Notes: generated by a model from the letters alone, not told the origin. A DNA stretch of 64,000 nt from Ancylostoma caninum (GCA_037903475.1 JBAJFG010000643.1:1364001-1428000); one strand, 5' to 3'; numbered from the stretch's first letter, positions 37,820 through 50,474 are shown. Translations and numbers: made by a program.

Positions 37820-38624
37820 ATGACTCAGTGGTACGCCCTTGTTAATGTGAGTTTTGTTTCCATTCCTTGAAACTCGCCCTTGTTGTCCTAGTATTTCAGT
37901 TTATTTCGACCGTAGCGCTTTTGGAAAGCATCCAGATGAAGCCTAATTGCTCTCAGCTTGGTAGGTATGCTCTCCGTCCCGATTTAAGGGAGCACTTAGC
38001 GAAGGAAATCATTATTCACCAGCCTGTAGAAGAAGTCAGCGTTTCATTGGTGAGTTTTTTAGAGGTATAGAAATTTTCTTTGATGGTGGTGGGTATGGAA
38101 GATTATTCTGGACTGTGGCAAAATACCGAATGCTGTATTCCTTTCTATTACCCCCCTTTCCTAATGTTTTTTCTGAACAAAAAAAGGATGAAAAAATCAG
38201 AGGAAGGAATGTCTTGTCTCACCTTTTAGGTCTACCTGTGCGCCTTAGAAGGGTTAGCTGGCCTGATACTGGAGAATCCACACAAACCGCTGAGCTGCCC
38301 TACGAATCTTGGGATCTTCCCTCTCATTTCACAAATGTACTTCCTTTCTTCCAATTATTCCGTGCTTAATTCTTCTTACATAAAGGATCCTATTGTGTAA
38401 AACATTTAAGAGATGCCGAATCGGACGACGTCGATGTTGATGCAATCTCAAGAGGAGCTGTTCAAGAATGGGCTCCGCACATTCCACGAGTGAGCATAAC
38501 CATTAACATAAGCATACCTTACCAGTTAAATTGAGGTTGATTTCAGCTAACATTTGCATCAAGTTTTGGGTGCAATCACGTACTCGAGGATGGAAGTCAT
38601 AAATTTCTTTGCCTTTTCAAGTAA
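37820..38624 (+). CDS. Cluster gene B: secreted divergent ASP/CAP-like protein, intact
   Basis: Exons 37820-37846, 37900-38049, 38230-38336, 38411-38489, 38547-38624 encode 146 residues with the family phases. The first exon is MTQWYALVN. Exon 2 completes the signal peptide and starts the mature part with NCSQLGRYALRPDLREHL. Exon 3 gives VYLCALEGLAGLILENP and LSC. Exon 4 is acidic then AVQEWAPHIP. Exon 5 is SSFGCN...HKFLCLFK. Five cysteines match those of A and G, allowing two disulfides plus one free. The exon 4 acceptor is AAG; a competing AAG 24 nt upstream would give a stop, which decides the choice. Likely secreted and host- or environment-facing, by analogy with ASPs. Confidence 0.75.
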
Positions 38625-40538
38625 AATAGTTCGCTATTGAAACGATGAACAATGGTAGTAGCTTTAACTAAATTTGTAAGGAATGAACAGTAAATATCAT
38701 CTCATTGTAGCCATAGTTATCTGTTTCAAAGCTCTTTTCATCACCAACGTTGAGAAAATTTGCATGTCCAAGAGCAACCAGAGTAGAACAAATGTTAACA
38801 AGCCTGTGTACAATTCCACATGCTCCCTTCATACATACGATATTTAAATTGTAAGTCTCAACGACCACACACTACTTTAGTCACATTAGCGTTTGTTACA
38901 CAAGTCGAAAGAACTAATTCGGTTCCAAGACAGACTGTTCCACATGTAGGTTAGTCATACAGAAACACAACAGTGACTATCTGGTCGCATTCCAGAATGT
39001 GAGTCAGGATTCGTGTACAAGAATTTGTAAAAAGTTTCAAATCATCAATTAAGAGCCTAATCTGGATACTTCACGTGAACTGGGCGTGGCTCTTTCTCAT
39101 CGCATTGTCAGGTATGAAGCAATGTTTTAAGAAGATCGACAGATGTAAGAGCTCGCCGGTCCTTCCAGTCAGGCGAGCTCTTACATACGGCGAGCATATT
39201 ACATACTCTTACAGTCCTTTCGTGTCCGAAAAAGTAACGACGGCACAAACGTTTAACCAGTAGTACCCAGTGACCATGAATTTAAATACAAGAACACACA
39301 CTCCTAAAGGAAATTTATTGTGAAAAACCGTAACCTATATTACAGTACATGTACAAAATAAAAGCCAATAATCAGGAAAACAACGTATGATGGAGAAGGG
39401 GCGTGGTGAGCTGACTGTTCTCAGCGATCAGACAGCTTGGGACAAAAACTGGGCTATGTCACATACAGTGGACGTCAATAGCGGTGGCCGCTGTCTCGAA
39501 ATGGACGCCGAGCAACCGCCGCGCGCGTCGTTACAAAGTTTTCGGCTGCTGTTGTGCTATATCTAGCACCTTTTCCACAAGATTTCAAGGATTTTCGACA
39601 AATCGGGAAGAAAGCGCCTGAAAATAGCATTCCTGTGGCAGACGACATCGACCCCGGCGCGCGTCGCGGTCGCGCTGCGTCCTTCTCGAGGCAGCGCATA
39701 GGCCACCGCCTTTGACGTCCACTGTAGGTGATTCCCGCTCAAGCTGTCGCAAAACGAGGGAGTGGTCTCTTTCTTCTGAATACAGCATTTATATATATAT
39801 ATATATATATTCTTTTTTGAATACGACATATGTATAAGACAATCGTTGGAGAAAACAGCATACGTAGCAAGTAGAACAGACATGACCCTGAACATAAAAT
39901 TAGGGAAACCTATGACTGATTAAGATTTTTGCCATCCTCCGTTTGTTGAGGCCAAGGATCCGAAGACCCCGGTGGTCTTAATCAAACGAACAAAAGGCGA
40001 GCCGCTAGTATCGGTGAAGAATTCAGCTCTGACTATAGTATGGTGTTTTTGGAGAGATTTGTGATTTGTTACCATGGTGGAAAACTCAGTATGATAGCCA
40101 AGGAAAAATCAGCTCGACATTCTCAATATCATAAAGCTTAGTGTGTAGCATCCATGAATTGCAAGATGTTAGAAGATTAAGGGGAAGCATTTTCAGCGTT
40201 ACATTTTCAACATCACAAAGCGATGAACTATTTCAAAAACTGCACTTTTACCGGTCATAGGTTTTCAGAGAAAATTTACTTTCAACAAAAGGGCTGCTGT
40301 ACGCAACGGTGGCTAAAATTGGAGATGTTTGCAAACTTGCATTTGAAATATTGAGCGTCACTTCCATTGAAAATTCACAGTACAATTCTCAAAATAGATC
40401 GCTCACACAAATAACTTACAAGAGATGTAGAGATGCAAAACAGCATTGCACCGGAACTGGTACTGCAACACAATATCCTCTATACATTCTGAATTGTTAA
40501 TTACGTCGCTTATTTGTTCCATCATGACAAGTTGGAGG
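38625..40538. other. Intergenic with TA-flanked MITE
   Basis: Apart from the MITE at 39466-39724 and a TA dinucleotide run at 39789-39810, nothing is recognised. 39143-39186 contains a short hairpin (GTAAGAGCTCGCC and its complement). Confidence 0.35.
39466..39724. mobile_element. MITE with TA target duplication
   Basis: Begins CAGTGGACGTCAATAGCGGT and ends with the near-complement ...GCCTTTGACGTCCACTG, flanked by TA at 39464-39465 and 39725-39726. At 259 bp without coding capacity, this is a Tc1/mariner-type non-autonomous element. Confidence 0.75.
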
Positions 40539-40548
40539 GATTAAATAG
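40539..40548 (+). promoter_or_regulatory. Core promoter motif of cluster gene D
   Basis: GATTAAATAG, one mismatch to the shared motif, 34 nt before the ATG. Confidence 0.45.
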
Positions 40549-40582
40549 TAAGGGGATGGGAGCTTTCATCACCCACCCAACG

Positions 40583-42235
40583 ATGGCTCAGTGGTACGCT
40601 CTTGTCACCGTAAGTATTTTATGCATAATTCTACCCAAAAATTCACTCTTCGTCACGTCGACAGAATTCCAGCTTCTGCCAGTCATAGCAGTTCGCAGTG
40701 CAGAAGGATTCGCCCCGCTTGCACCGGCAGGCATCCAAGCAACACCCGCTTGCTCTCAGCTGGGAGAATATGCTTTTCGCCCCGATAGTTTGAGGCAGTA
40801 CTTAGCGGCGGAACTCCTTGTTCGTCGTCCTGGTAGACGCGGAGTAAGCGTAACGATGGTGGGTTTTCTTGGAACCATAAAAAATACCTGGTGGTCCAAA
40901 AATACGGTTACTTTTCGGGGCCACCTCGTTCTGTCAGAATTCAGGAGGATAACCTAGGGTGAGTTACTCGCGTTTTTGTTGCGCTAGGAGCCCTCCTAGC
41001 CACACTAACATGTTCCTGGAAGGACACACCCTCTCAAGCCTACTCAGTCTTACATGTATGAGGGAAATGAAGAGGCAATAGGCGCCAATCACCCACAAGT
41101 TTCTATACACTTACTAATAACATCCTCTCTATTTCCTCACACCGATAACAACTTGAAATTTTTAAATTTTGTTAATGGTGGACCGCATCCTGCCGTACCA
41201 AAAAAAACAGTTGCTAAAACCACTCCGAAACAAATAAGATCCAGGTCAGCAATTTCGGAGAGGAAATCAACAATTCAATACCATATGAGAAATGAGCAAA
41301 ACAACTGCCTTAAAAACCTACCCAACCGAGGGATCCAATAGGTAGGAATTTGCGGTTTTTGAGGTGTACTCCCCAAAATCACTCAAGTCTTCGTTCATTT
41401 TTGGCTCTTCTTCAAACACGTAGTCCGCCCACCACCATTTCCACTAGTCTGTCCAACTCAATGTGCATTCAAAATTTCGTGTGAGCTAATTTTTTGGACA
41501 CTGCCAGCCAATTGATGGCCAGCATGTCGAATGTCAACATAAAAATGAGCACTTAACTCCTCGACAATAGCCAGCAATAGTGACATGAAAATTTTTGGTA
41601 TATTTACGTATTATAAATGTTTTATTTGAAAAAAGTAGCTCTAACAAATAAATAGAAGCAATTTCGAGGGAACGACATCAACAAAAATAAAATTGAAGAA
41701 ACAGAAGCTCGCACTGCGCTGCTGTAATTTTGGGCTACCCTGTAATTTAACTGGATTAGCACGGAAGCGAGCACTAGCAAATACTTAGCAAGGGAGAGAA
41801 TGAATGAGAAAATGTGCTCGGTTTCCCAATTTTTCTCAGGTCACAAATTGGCAGGACTGATCTTGGAAAACCCCAACAAGCCGGTGAACAGCCCCGTCGA
41901 TCTTCGAATCTTTCCACTTTATTTTGAAAAGTACTAGTGTTTTCGATTTTTCATTTTTGAAGCTGTTTCGAGAAATGATATCTCTTTACTTTTAATACTA
42001 AGGTATGGAGAAGATGTCACTAAGGAAGCAATTGATCATTTTGGGGAGCGCATGCGTGGTGTAAGTAGTAACTTACGATCATTACTGATAATTGTACCAT
42101 TAATAATATTACTATCGCTGACTTCAGCTAACATCTGCAACAGGCTTCGGATGCAATCACGTGGAGGAATACGGCAAGCACAAATATTTGTGCCTATTCA
42201 AGCTGAATAGGGAGATTGTAATACGCAGAAATTGA
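40583..42235 (+). pseudogene. Cluster gene D: ASP/CAP-like copy with frameshifted exon 3
   Basis: Exons 40583-40609 (MAQWYALVT), 40673-40858 (signal peptide end, then an Ala/Pro-rich insert and ACSQLGEYAFRPD), 41840-41930, 42003-42060 and 42128-42235 (ATGFGCNHVEEYGKHKYLCL). Exon 3 is 91 nt instead of the family's 107: the part that encodes the YxC-LE motif is missing, so the reading frame shifts by one base and meets a stop. The second exon 3 cysteine is also replaced (VNS). Intron 2 has grown to 981 nt. Exons 1, 2, 4 and 5 stay open, so decay is recent or an alternative exon exists that I did not find. Confidence 0.7.
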
Positions 42236-43256
42236 AGAAACTCATTTCTGGCAGTCAAGGAAAATTGGAAACATTTGACAACATCTTATTACTATGTAAA
42301 AGAACACATTTTAGCAGAATAAATTTTGAACCAATTCCCACAACTCTTTCAAATACATGATGGATGAGTAGTTTGGAGGACACAGGCAATCTGAACAACA
42401 TCATAATGTGTGAAGAAAGAGGAGGGTATAGAGAAGACGAAGCTGTCTTAAACGGAAGTGCAGCACATTTCTGATCTTCTTACTCATTTCTTTTGACGAA
42501 ATAACCTAAATGGCAAGGACCACGTAGTTCTCAGCTGACAGAGCTGAAATACGACGTTATTGTAGGTTCATATGCAATGTGGGTAAGGGCTTGCATCCGG
42601 AAATCAAATTATTTTTCGCTTACTCACGAGTCGTCACCTAATCGCGCATATACATTGCAGCCACACCTCACTGATGTAGTCAAATGGCCAAACGATGCGC
42701 CAACTTACGGAGGCTCCACCGCCTTAAGTACGTGGCTCTGTAATTAGCCACCGAAGTCCAACAATGCAATGCCACAATTGCTCATGGACTCAAACGCAAA
42801 GGAAACAACGCTTTTTTGTAAAATGGAAGATAATAATAACTATAACAATAATAACTGAGGCGCCAAAATTCAATAGAATTCGCGAGAGCAAGCCCAAAAA
42901 TTACTGTACATATTGATATACAATGCCCTCTACTGTTATGGAGAGTCAAAATATGACATCTTCACGCTCGAACACGTGGGTAAATATTTTGTGCTGAAAC
43001 CAGTGAACAAAATCAGCACAATGGTTCCCTTGTGAATAGCCAACAACACGAAGTTTGCAACTAAATGTGGAGCAGATAAGTACTTGTGAATGGCCGAATG
43101 ATCATAACGTTAGGAAATAGAAGTACAGATTTTGAAAATGTTTCAAGCAGAAAATCCATACAAGATCGAAGTTATTAAGTGCATTCACTGTGTGAAGAGC
43201 TGGAACGACTCCTGTTACTCGCATTCACGGCAACATAGTTTCTGTGTTGTCTTGCC
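42236..43256. other. Intergenic, no feature recognised
   Basis: AT-rich DNA between D and E with no gene, RNA or repeat that I can name. The GRATAAATA core motif is absent upstream of E. Confidence 0.3.
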
Positions 43257-43268
43257 ATGCTGTCAGTT

Positions 43269-44625
43269 ATGCCTTCGCGTTATGCTCTTGTCACGGTGAG
43301 TTTTCTGCTCACACTTCGTCAGCTTTTGTGTTTAAATTTCAGTGTTTCAGTTTGCTTCAATCTTGATTATTTCGGAAAGTGTTTATAAAGAAACTGATTG
43401 CTCTCAGCTGGGTAACTACACTCTCCGCACGAGGTTGAGAACGAAGTTCGCGACGCAAATCATCAATGGTGTATATAGGGATGATGTTTACAACCCTTTG
43501 GTGAGAGGCATGGCGATTAACCAAATATTAACTGAGCTTTCCTCTGTCGGCTTAGTATATTTCAGGATATGCACGGAAATGAGCTTCTCACAAGGGAGGT
43601 GCAAGAGGCCAGGCTCGCAGATCGCAACGAAATCTATCCGGTTCGAATCTTTGGTTGAATAGGTGCTACGCAAAACTGGCGCTCATGACGGGTTTCAAAC
43701 CCTTGACCATCTGCCTAACAGTCCAGTATCTTCGCCACTCGCTCCACCCCCCCCCCCCCCCTTCGCTGACAGAGTGCAGAAAGGCATGTAGTGATGTGGT
43801 GGGATTTCTATTTTTTGGAGCAGTGGGCAAAAATAAAATACATAGTGTAGTACCTATTCAAACAGAGATCCAGGCCAGTTAGGTGCCGTTCCGATCGGCG
43901 ACCCGGGCCTCTTGCACCTTCCTTGTCAGACAAACTTTCGGAAGGACCGCAGTAGGAAGCATTCTGCAGCGATTCTTCTGCGTTTTTTTCACCCCTACGT
44001 ACGTCTCTCGCTTCTCATCCACTCAGTCAAGCTCTTTCTGTTTTGACCCTTGCGAAATTTTGTTTGAGTTGCTCCTCCTTGAATACAAGAAGATCATATT
44101 GAGAAAATTAGAAAAGAACATCTTTTGGTTACTTCATTCTGTTCCTTTGAGGGTCTTGTTCTTCAAAAAATGAGAACTTTAATTTCGCTTATGGACTACT
44201 GTGAACAAATGAAGTTAGTTAAGGTTTACCAATGTTTCCTGGAAGGATTGGCAGCGTTGATCCTGGAGAACCCTGGCAAACCTTCTCAGCTGGAGTGCCC
44301 CTTCTCTGTTGCAGCTCTCCCACTCGATTTTGAGATGTACGCTGCTTTTGATTTACATTCGCAGAAACTAAGTCCAGAAGAACTCATATATTTCACATTA
44401 TGAACTTAGGGTAAAAGCACCAGGTCTCGACATAAATGTAATGATCGCAGCTGCGTTTGCACAATGGGAGAGGTTTCTACGTCTTGTAAGCGAAATGTTT
44501 CTTTTCTCAGATATTTGCAGTATATTCGGTAAGCGTACGAATTTCAGATGACACCGGCCAACAATTTTGGGTGTAATTACGCTAAGAAAGGTCGCAGATA
44601 CAAATTTTTATGCCTTTTCATGTAA
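43269..44625 (+). CDS. Cluster gene E: secreted divergent ASP/CAP-like protein, intact
   Basis: Exons 43269-43295, 43351-43500, 44224-44336, 44410-44485, 44548-44625 give 147 residues with phases 0,0,2,0. Start MPSRYALVT aligns with the other members; an in-frame ATG lies 12 nt upstream. Motifs are TDCSQLGNYTLRTRLRTKF, VYQCFLEGLAALILENP, ECPFSVA and NNFGCNYAKKG...FLCLFM. Exon 3 is two codons longer than in A, B, G, I and K, a feature shared only with F, so E and F are sister copies. Intron 2 holds a tRNA-like foldback. Unlike most members, it lacks the GRATAAATA motif upstream. Confidence 0.75.
43591..43927. mobile_element. tRNA-like foldback in intron 2 of gene E
   Basis: Arms 43591-43625 and 43893-43927 are complementary (GGTGCAAGAGGCC and GGCCTCTTGCACC). 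Inside, on the minus strand, TGGCGAAGATACTGG near 43729 resembles a polymerase III A box, and GGGTTTGAAACCC near 43690 a B box. I infer a SINE-related element; a functional tRNA fold could not be drawn. Confidence 0.5.
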
Positions 44626-46474
44626 GAAATAAACCGTCACCAAAACATTTACCTAAAAACAGTCCCATTCCAGACCGACTGTCGAGATTATTATACAGTT
44701 AGCATGCATGGACAACGCTGATCGCAGTAGCATACCTACATGCTCGCAGATGCAGGGAAAATGCAGTTTTAGCCCAACTATGTGTATTAGAAAGAGCTTA
44801 TTTTTTGAAAGGAAAGCCTGGACTGTACAACGTATGTCTAAAAATTGATGTGAAGTTTCAAACATACCATGGTTGAGTGCAGTTGTCGGAAAAACGAGTT
44901 CTATAATTTGATTGGAGGATAAGTCCTTCGTCTACTATTGAGGTATGGCGCGTATAAGTTCTTTTTGATGTTCTTCCATGTTGTGAGAATGGTATTCGCT
45001 CTGGCGTCGGACTGCTTCGTAAGTGCTACTTGTTTTAAAAATTGATCCTAGAAAGGGAACTGTTAGATTAGTGGTATTTATCTAGCTTGTTGCTGTACCA
45101 AAGAGAAAGCACAAAGGGCACATCACAAACAAGAACTACCGAAACTATTTGGGCGGTATGCTGGTAAGGTGAAACACAATATTCCAAACCGTCACTTGGA
45201 AATATTGCCATTCTGAGAACATCGCCATAGTGAAGAATATAAAATTTTTCAGGAAGTCCTCAACCAATGAAGAGTTTTAGCATGGACACAGCCACTGTGC
45301 ACTGGGGATTGCTAGCATTTCCGAAGTAGCATGAGCAGATGTGTGTGATGAATGTGCTGTATCACTAGAATGACCAGGATAAAAGAAATTGGAAAACAGA
45401 TCTTTTTTTCTTTTGTGTATATTCAACATGTTCAAGTATTTAATTTTGATAAAAGGAAGTTCAGACTTTTCATCTCAAGGTATGCGGCTCATGCTTTTTG
45501 ATAAAATAATCTGCAAGAATAGACTGTCCGTCCTATTAGCCGAAGGCCGTGCCCTGCTACAAGTACATGCTTTAGTGTTCCTATGGTCACCTGCAGGGTT
45601 CCATTTTGAACTCTGCACTTAAACATCTGTATATATATATAAAAAAAATGTCTGTGTGTATGTGTGTATGTAGCGAATAAAACCACGGAGGGTTTGCCGA
45701 TCGGGACCAAACTATGCACACGTGTACCCTAAGGCCGGGGGAGGTTTTAGGCTAATTTGCACCTGGCAGATGACTAGCATTTTTAGAGTGAATATGACAA
45801 TAAGAAACTTAATAAACATTATTAAAGGAGAAATTTCCAGAGTGATTATGACTATGTAAAGCGTATTATACGTTATTATAGGAGAAGTATGGAGTGCGGG
45901 GCGACAAGTAGTGGAAAGATATGCAGAACTCACTGCTCTATGAGGTCAGGCATCGGGGAGTTCTCGGATTACCTGTCATGTTCCTCCGCACCCATCCGTG
46001 GCTTTTATCAAAGTTCGGGGGTATGTCGCACCCCCGACTACATCCTCCGCGAGTCCCGATGGTTATTCGGGCCTAGATCGCACACCTCGACTACCTCGTC
46101 AGCATGTCCCGAAGCAGGCGGTTACCGCATGACTAATAAACTTCCCTAAGTAATGAGGGCTATTGTTCTCCGCATGTCCTGACATTTTTGTCTGAGTATG
46201 TAATCGGTTGGGCGAGATCATTTCCGGTCATTTTGCACCATTAATGCGCGACTTGGTCCTTGGCACCTGGGCCACGCGCGGAGAATGGTCTGTCGAGATG
46301 GGAGGGCTCCTTTTAAAACGGAAAAAAACACGTTTTTTTCAGCACTCGCAATCTCCAGCAATTAAATTGAAGACCTTTACTCAAAAAAATTGAATTTCAG
46401 ATTATCACGCTACAAATACGTTTATTATTCAACGTTCTCTAAAGAATCTTCTTTTTGATTTTGGTCAGTTTTCG
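44626..46474. other. Intergenic with a GC-richer insert
   Basis: 45622-45672 is a TA then TGTGTG/TATG microsatellite. 45690-46150 is distinctly richer in G and C than its flanks and looks like an insertion, but has no terminal repeats or protein that I can define. Confidence 0.3.
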
Positions 46475-47499
46475 TCATTTCTCGTACGGGAACTCTCTGT
46501 TTCCCTTAAGAAGACACAAATACTTGTGTGTTCCGTACTCCTTCCTGTAATTGCATCCAAACGATGTTGCATACGTCACCTGCAAATATGTATAATCAAT
46601 CAAATATAGTTATCGTTTGAGAAAAAAAATTTATTTTCCTCACATGAGGGATGTGGGTCTTCCAAGTATCAATGGCTGCCTTCGTCATAACGCTAACATC
46701 GATTCCAGGTTCTTCTTGACTAAATTATATAGTGCCGTAGTTCTAGTAACCCTAATTGAAAGCATAAACATGGAGATTCACGGACATATCAAAAACGAGG
46801 GCATGCATTCCAAGAGAATCTGGACATGTCAGTGGTTTGCCTGGATTTTCCAGAATAAGACCAGCCATCCCTTCCAGAGCGCATTCGTACTTCTTAAGAA
46901 ATGAAGTTGCCGTTATTTTCAAAAATTATGTCTGTTATGGCTCGAGAGGAACAAGTCCGATAGAGCAATTTATACGAGATGCGTGCACCAGTCGCGGGTC
47001 AAATACACACATCTATTTGTAGAGGATTTTCTATGAAGATGCATTTAAGCTTTTCCTTGGTTGTAAATGCACGTCAAACGCAGGCATTTAGTCACATCTG
47101 ATTGCTCTTATCTGGGATGGAATGATATTCTCGCAGAAGTCATGAGGGAGCTGAGGTGCTTTGTTCTTTTACTATCTTAACATTACTAGCATGGCTAGTG
47201 CCAGACTGCAACTGCTCACGCTCAAATCGTCTTTATGGTGCCCTAAAAATAACACGAAACTCACCAAAGATACGCTGACGTCTCCTCTTTTAGGTCCATA
47301 AAGAACGACATTAGTTGCTAAGTCATTTTTCACATGGTGAGGCATGGCGTACTGGCGCAGTTGAGAGCAATCGGGTAGAAGTTGGACACCACAAGAAAGC
47401 GGTATTACTGTCATCAGCTGAAGTTTCCTTCGTTATAAACATGAAATTCAAGGACGAATACAGGAAACTTACAGTAATAAGTGAGTGCCACCGAGACAT
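46475..47499 (-). CDS. Cluster gene G: secreted divergent ASP/CAP-like protein, intact
   Basis: Minus-strand exons 47499-47473, 47417-47265, 46892-46786, 46719-46644, 46579-46475 encode 155 residues with the family phases. Exon 1 is MSRWHSLIT. Exon 2 carries LMTVIPLSCGVQ, then PDCSQLRQYAM. Exon 3 is KYECALEGMAGLILENPGKP followed by TC. Exon 4 includes IDVSVMTKAAIDTWKTHIP, and exon 5 is TSFGCNYRKEYGTHKYLCLL. The pair C-x-LE-x-x-A...C and GC-x12-C resembles ASP proteins. It lies head-on to the plus-strand members E and F. An MITE fragment occupies part of intron 2. The exon 4 acceptor TTTAG was preferred over a nearby AAG because it keeps phase. Confidence 0.75.
46964..47045. mobile_element. 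One-ended fragment of the GTGCGTC-arm foldback (intron 2 of G)
   Basis: GAGCAATTTATACGAGATGC through GATTTTCTATGAAGATGC aligns with 51798-51890. Only one end is present, so it is a truncated relic. Confidence 0.55.
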
Positions 47500-47535
47500 C
47501 TTTGAATACAGTGATAGAGAGAATCCAATCTCCTG

Positions 47536-47545
47536 GTATTTATCC
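47536..47545 (-). promoter_or_regulatory. Core promoter motif of cluster gene G
   Basis: GGATAAATAC on the minus strand, 36 nt before the ATG at 47499. Confidence 0.5.
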
Positions 47546-48169
47546 TCTACAAATGATTGAAATTCTGTAAACACAGAATTTAATCAACTGCGCTCCAATG
47601 GCACTATACACTTCCGAGGTATTATTCCGATGGTTGCTTTAGAATGGACATCTGTAAAGTTCCATTTTGCTTTGTGCACTTTTAGTTCATACTGCTAATT
47701 TGGGATGGTTGGACAGCTTCATTCGTAGGAAATTCACCAGTCTTTGTACTACAAAGATAGGATATTACTAGCGGTATCCCTTAAGTGCAACGCGCAAAAT
47801 TTCGCCGTCATAGTGTTGATGTGTGTTTCAGACTAAGAAAATTAGCACGTCAATGTTCGCCAATTATTTTCTTAACGAAAGTTTTTTCTTCTCAAAGTAA
47901 TCTCTTACAACAAATTTCTGGAATGTTATTCCAACGACTCTTCAAATATTGAGGTGATCGGCCTTCAGTGAGCTGTTTCCGGTGTTAATAAAATGATAAA
48001 ATGATAACAACACAAAATTAATAGTAGGTATTGCACATGAAGAGGTGAAACCCCACTCGCTACCCCTGAGCACTGTATTGTGCTTCTTGTGCCTGTGTTG
48101 TTGATTGAATTTGTTGTTTACTGAACCACTGTGGTAGATTGTCACACGATCCCTGTCGTCCTCTCATTG
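47546..48169. other. Intergenic between divergent genes G and F
   Basis: No feature recognised. No GRATAAATA motif precedes F. Confidence 0.3.
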
Positions 48170-49045
48170 ATGGCACATTTGTACCCGCTTGTTACTGTGA
48201 GTTTCCAATCCATATTTCCGGAGTTCTCGAGTGTGAATTTCAAGATTTCAGCTAGTATCATCTGTAGTTATTTCGGAAAGTCTCTACAAGAAAATTGATT
48301 GCTCTCAACTGGGCAATTACACTCTCCGGTCCAAACTAAGGACGATTCGCTTTGGCAATTGTGAACCGTGTCCAGAGAGAGGATGTGAACAACCCTTTGG
48401 TGAGAAACACAAAGATTTACTTGTTTTTTTTTTGTCTTTTTCTTTTGTTTTTCTCCCCACTTTCAAATACAGACGTAGGCGTGTTTACTTATGTCCAAAT
48501 TTATGTAGAATCATTAGATCTGGAGAATAAAAACAGCTTCTTGCGATATTCGGTTCCGTTCACATGTTCTTTTTCGCGACGGATAAACAACTTCGTTTTG
48601 CTTAAAGACGATCTAATGATAAAGAGCACGTATTTGTTAAGGTTTACCAATGCTACTTGGAAGGATTGGCAGCGTTGATTCTGGAGAACCCCAGCAAACC
48701 CTCTCAATCGGAGTGTCCCTTCTCTGTTGCAACTCTCCCACTCGATTTTGATCTGTATGAAGCTTTTGAGAACGATCAAGTTCGCGAGAACTCATTAACT
48801 CCAATCTTATCTTTAGTGTAAAGCAACATGGCTTCAGCATGGAAATCATGATCGGAGCAGGCATTGCAAAATGGGAGGAGTTTCTGTTTCGAGTAAGAAA
48901 TACGTTTCTTATCAGAGGTATTTAAAAAATTTTGTTCACATCTATGCGCTGAGCGCCCGTTGTTCAGATGACACCGGCAAACAATTTTGGATGCAACTAT
49001 GTAGCGAAAGGTCGTAAATACAGATTTCTGTGCCTCTTCATGTAA
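48170..49045 (+). pseudogene. Cluster gene F: ASP/CAP-like sister copy of E with a 2-nt deletion
   Basis: Exons 48170-48196 (MAHLYPLVT), 48252-48399, 48642-48754, 48817-48892, 48968-49045. Exon 2 is 148 nt where its sister E has 150: two bases are missing just after KLRT, shifting the frame, although the rest of the exon still reads as family sequence in the next frame (VNRVQREDVNNPL). Exons 3-5 are open and close to E (VYQCYLEGLAALILENP, SECPFSVA, NNFGCNYVAKG...LCLFM). A sequencing or assembly error would restore a ~147-residue protein, so this is either a very young pseudogene or an error. Confidence 0.65.
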
Positions 49046-50432
49046 TAAGTAGGCCTGTTGGAGAAGAACTGGCTGAAATTTTCTGGGAAATTCATTTAAT
49101 GTGATTGAGTCAACAGATATTTCATATAGCAAAGTAGGTGATCGTAGAATGTGATGAGGTAGTTGTACATAACTTGCACGAACTAACCAATGACTCTTCA
49201 GGAGTTTTGAAAATGTTTGTGAGTTCCAATAAACTGTTTCGAGCAATTTTTGAAGAGCTCCTGCTCTAAACAAAGTATTCCTGCGTGTTTCTGACTCTAG
49301 TCGTTGACTTGAACTAATGTCGACAGGAGATTTTGTTCAGCCTTCCTTACTTTCAAATTGAGTTTACATTTTCCAAGAAGGAGGGAGCTTCATGGGAAAC
49401 CTGGAGATTAAACTCTTACCTACTTCTGACAGAAGTATCAAGTACCTGAGGGTTAATCATTCCAGGACGCAAAGCAAGAGTCGATACACTACTTGCGCTT
49501 CGAACAACGTTGCTTGAAACAAATGAGCGAGATTGGGAAGCAGTTAGCCACTATGCTCGCCCAACCTTGACCATTACTCTTCGGAAAAATTGTGATTTCT
49601 CCCACAACGATGAAAACGCTCTTCGTCATTTACCCGCAACTTGTTTTCCACGCTTCTAAACCGTTGGTGCAGTCGAGGTAAATATGCATGTTCAGAATGG
49701 AAAAGCTGTGTTCTATTACAGGGCTCTATTTGGATTGCTTACATCGCATCTTGCTTGAGACACAGGACACAAAACGCTCGAAATTAGACATCTCACATAT
49801 ACTTGTCGAGGCAGTATGTCTAATGTTAAGCTTTTAAATACAGAATTTTTAGACCATTTATCAACGAGGGAGCCTACTGGGGAGCTTCCGTTTTTTCAAA
49901 GGTGCTACTTGAAAACGCTAATGAACACATAATTAGCCGAAACAACTCTACCTTGCGAGTACTTCTTCGGTGTTTCTTTCCACATGATCATCTGCAAAAT
50001 AGTACTTTAAACCCGGCACTTCAGCATTTGCTACGAGCTCTATTCAGAAGTTCATATGACTGCTAGTACAGTGCTAGCACTAAATTTAGCAGTCCATGTT
50101 TATGTAAGTGCGCACTGTTATTCACATTGAGCAATGGTCGTTCTTATGCACTTTTGTAAGTTGGCACTAATTTTGTAATCATCTTCGCACAGTTATCAAA
50201 TATTGAAGACTGCGTTTCAACCATTCATCTTTGACTAGTGCTCACAGCAGTTTGGATAACAATAAGCATCGGATGCAAATCTGGTAATCCACTCGGAAAT
50301 AAATTTACAGGATTTGCCATCGAAGGCCACCAATGGTCAGGCTGCGAAATAACACTTGCGAAATAATGCTGCATTATGATTTCTGTGAAATCAATTGAAT
50401 CCTATGTTCACCAAGTAATGGCATGATGGGTG
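49046..50432. other. Intergenic, one diverged dispersed repeat
   Basis: 49413-49490 (CTTCTGACAGAAGTAT...TCAATCATTCC-like) shows loose similarity to 62097-62165, evidence of an old dispersed repeat of unknown type. Nothing else is recognised. Confidence 0.3.
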
Positions 50433-50442
50433 GGATAAATAG
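50433..50442 (+). promoter_or_regulatory. Core promoter motif of cluster remnant L
   Basis: GGATAAATAG, 32 nt before the ATG at 50475; retained although the gene is broken. Confidence 0.5.
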
Positions 50443-50474
50443 GGATTCTGGAAATGTTTCACCAGATCACAGTG

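Noticed and set aside
45690..46150. GC-richer segment as a Helitron or similar
   Set aside because: I could not define either end, a hairpin terminus or any protein motif.
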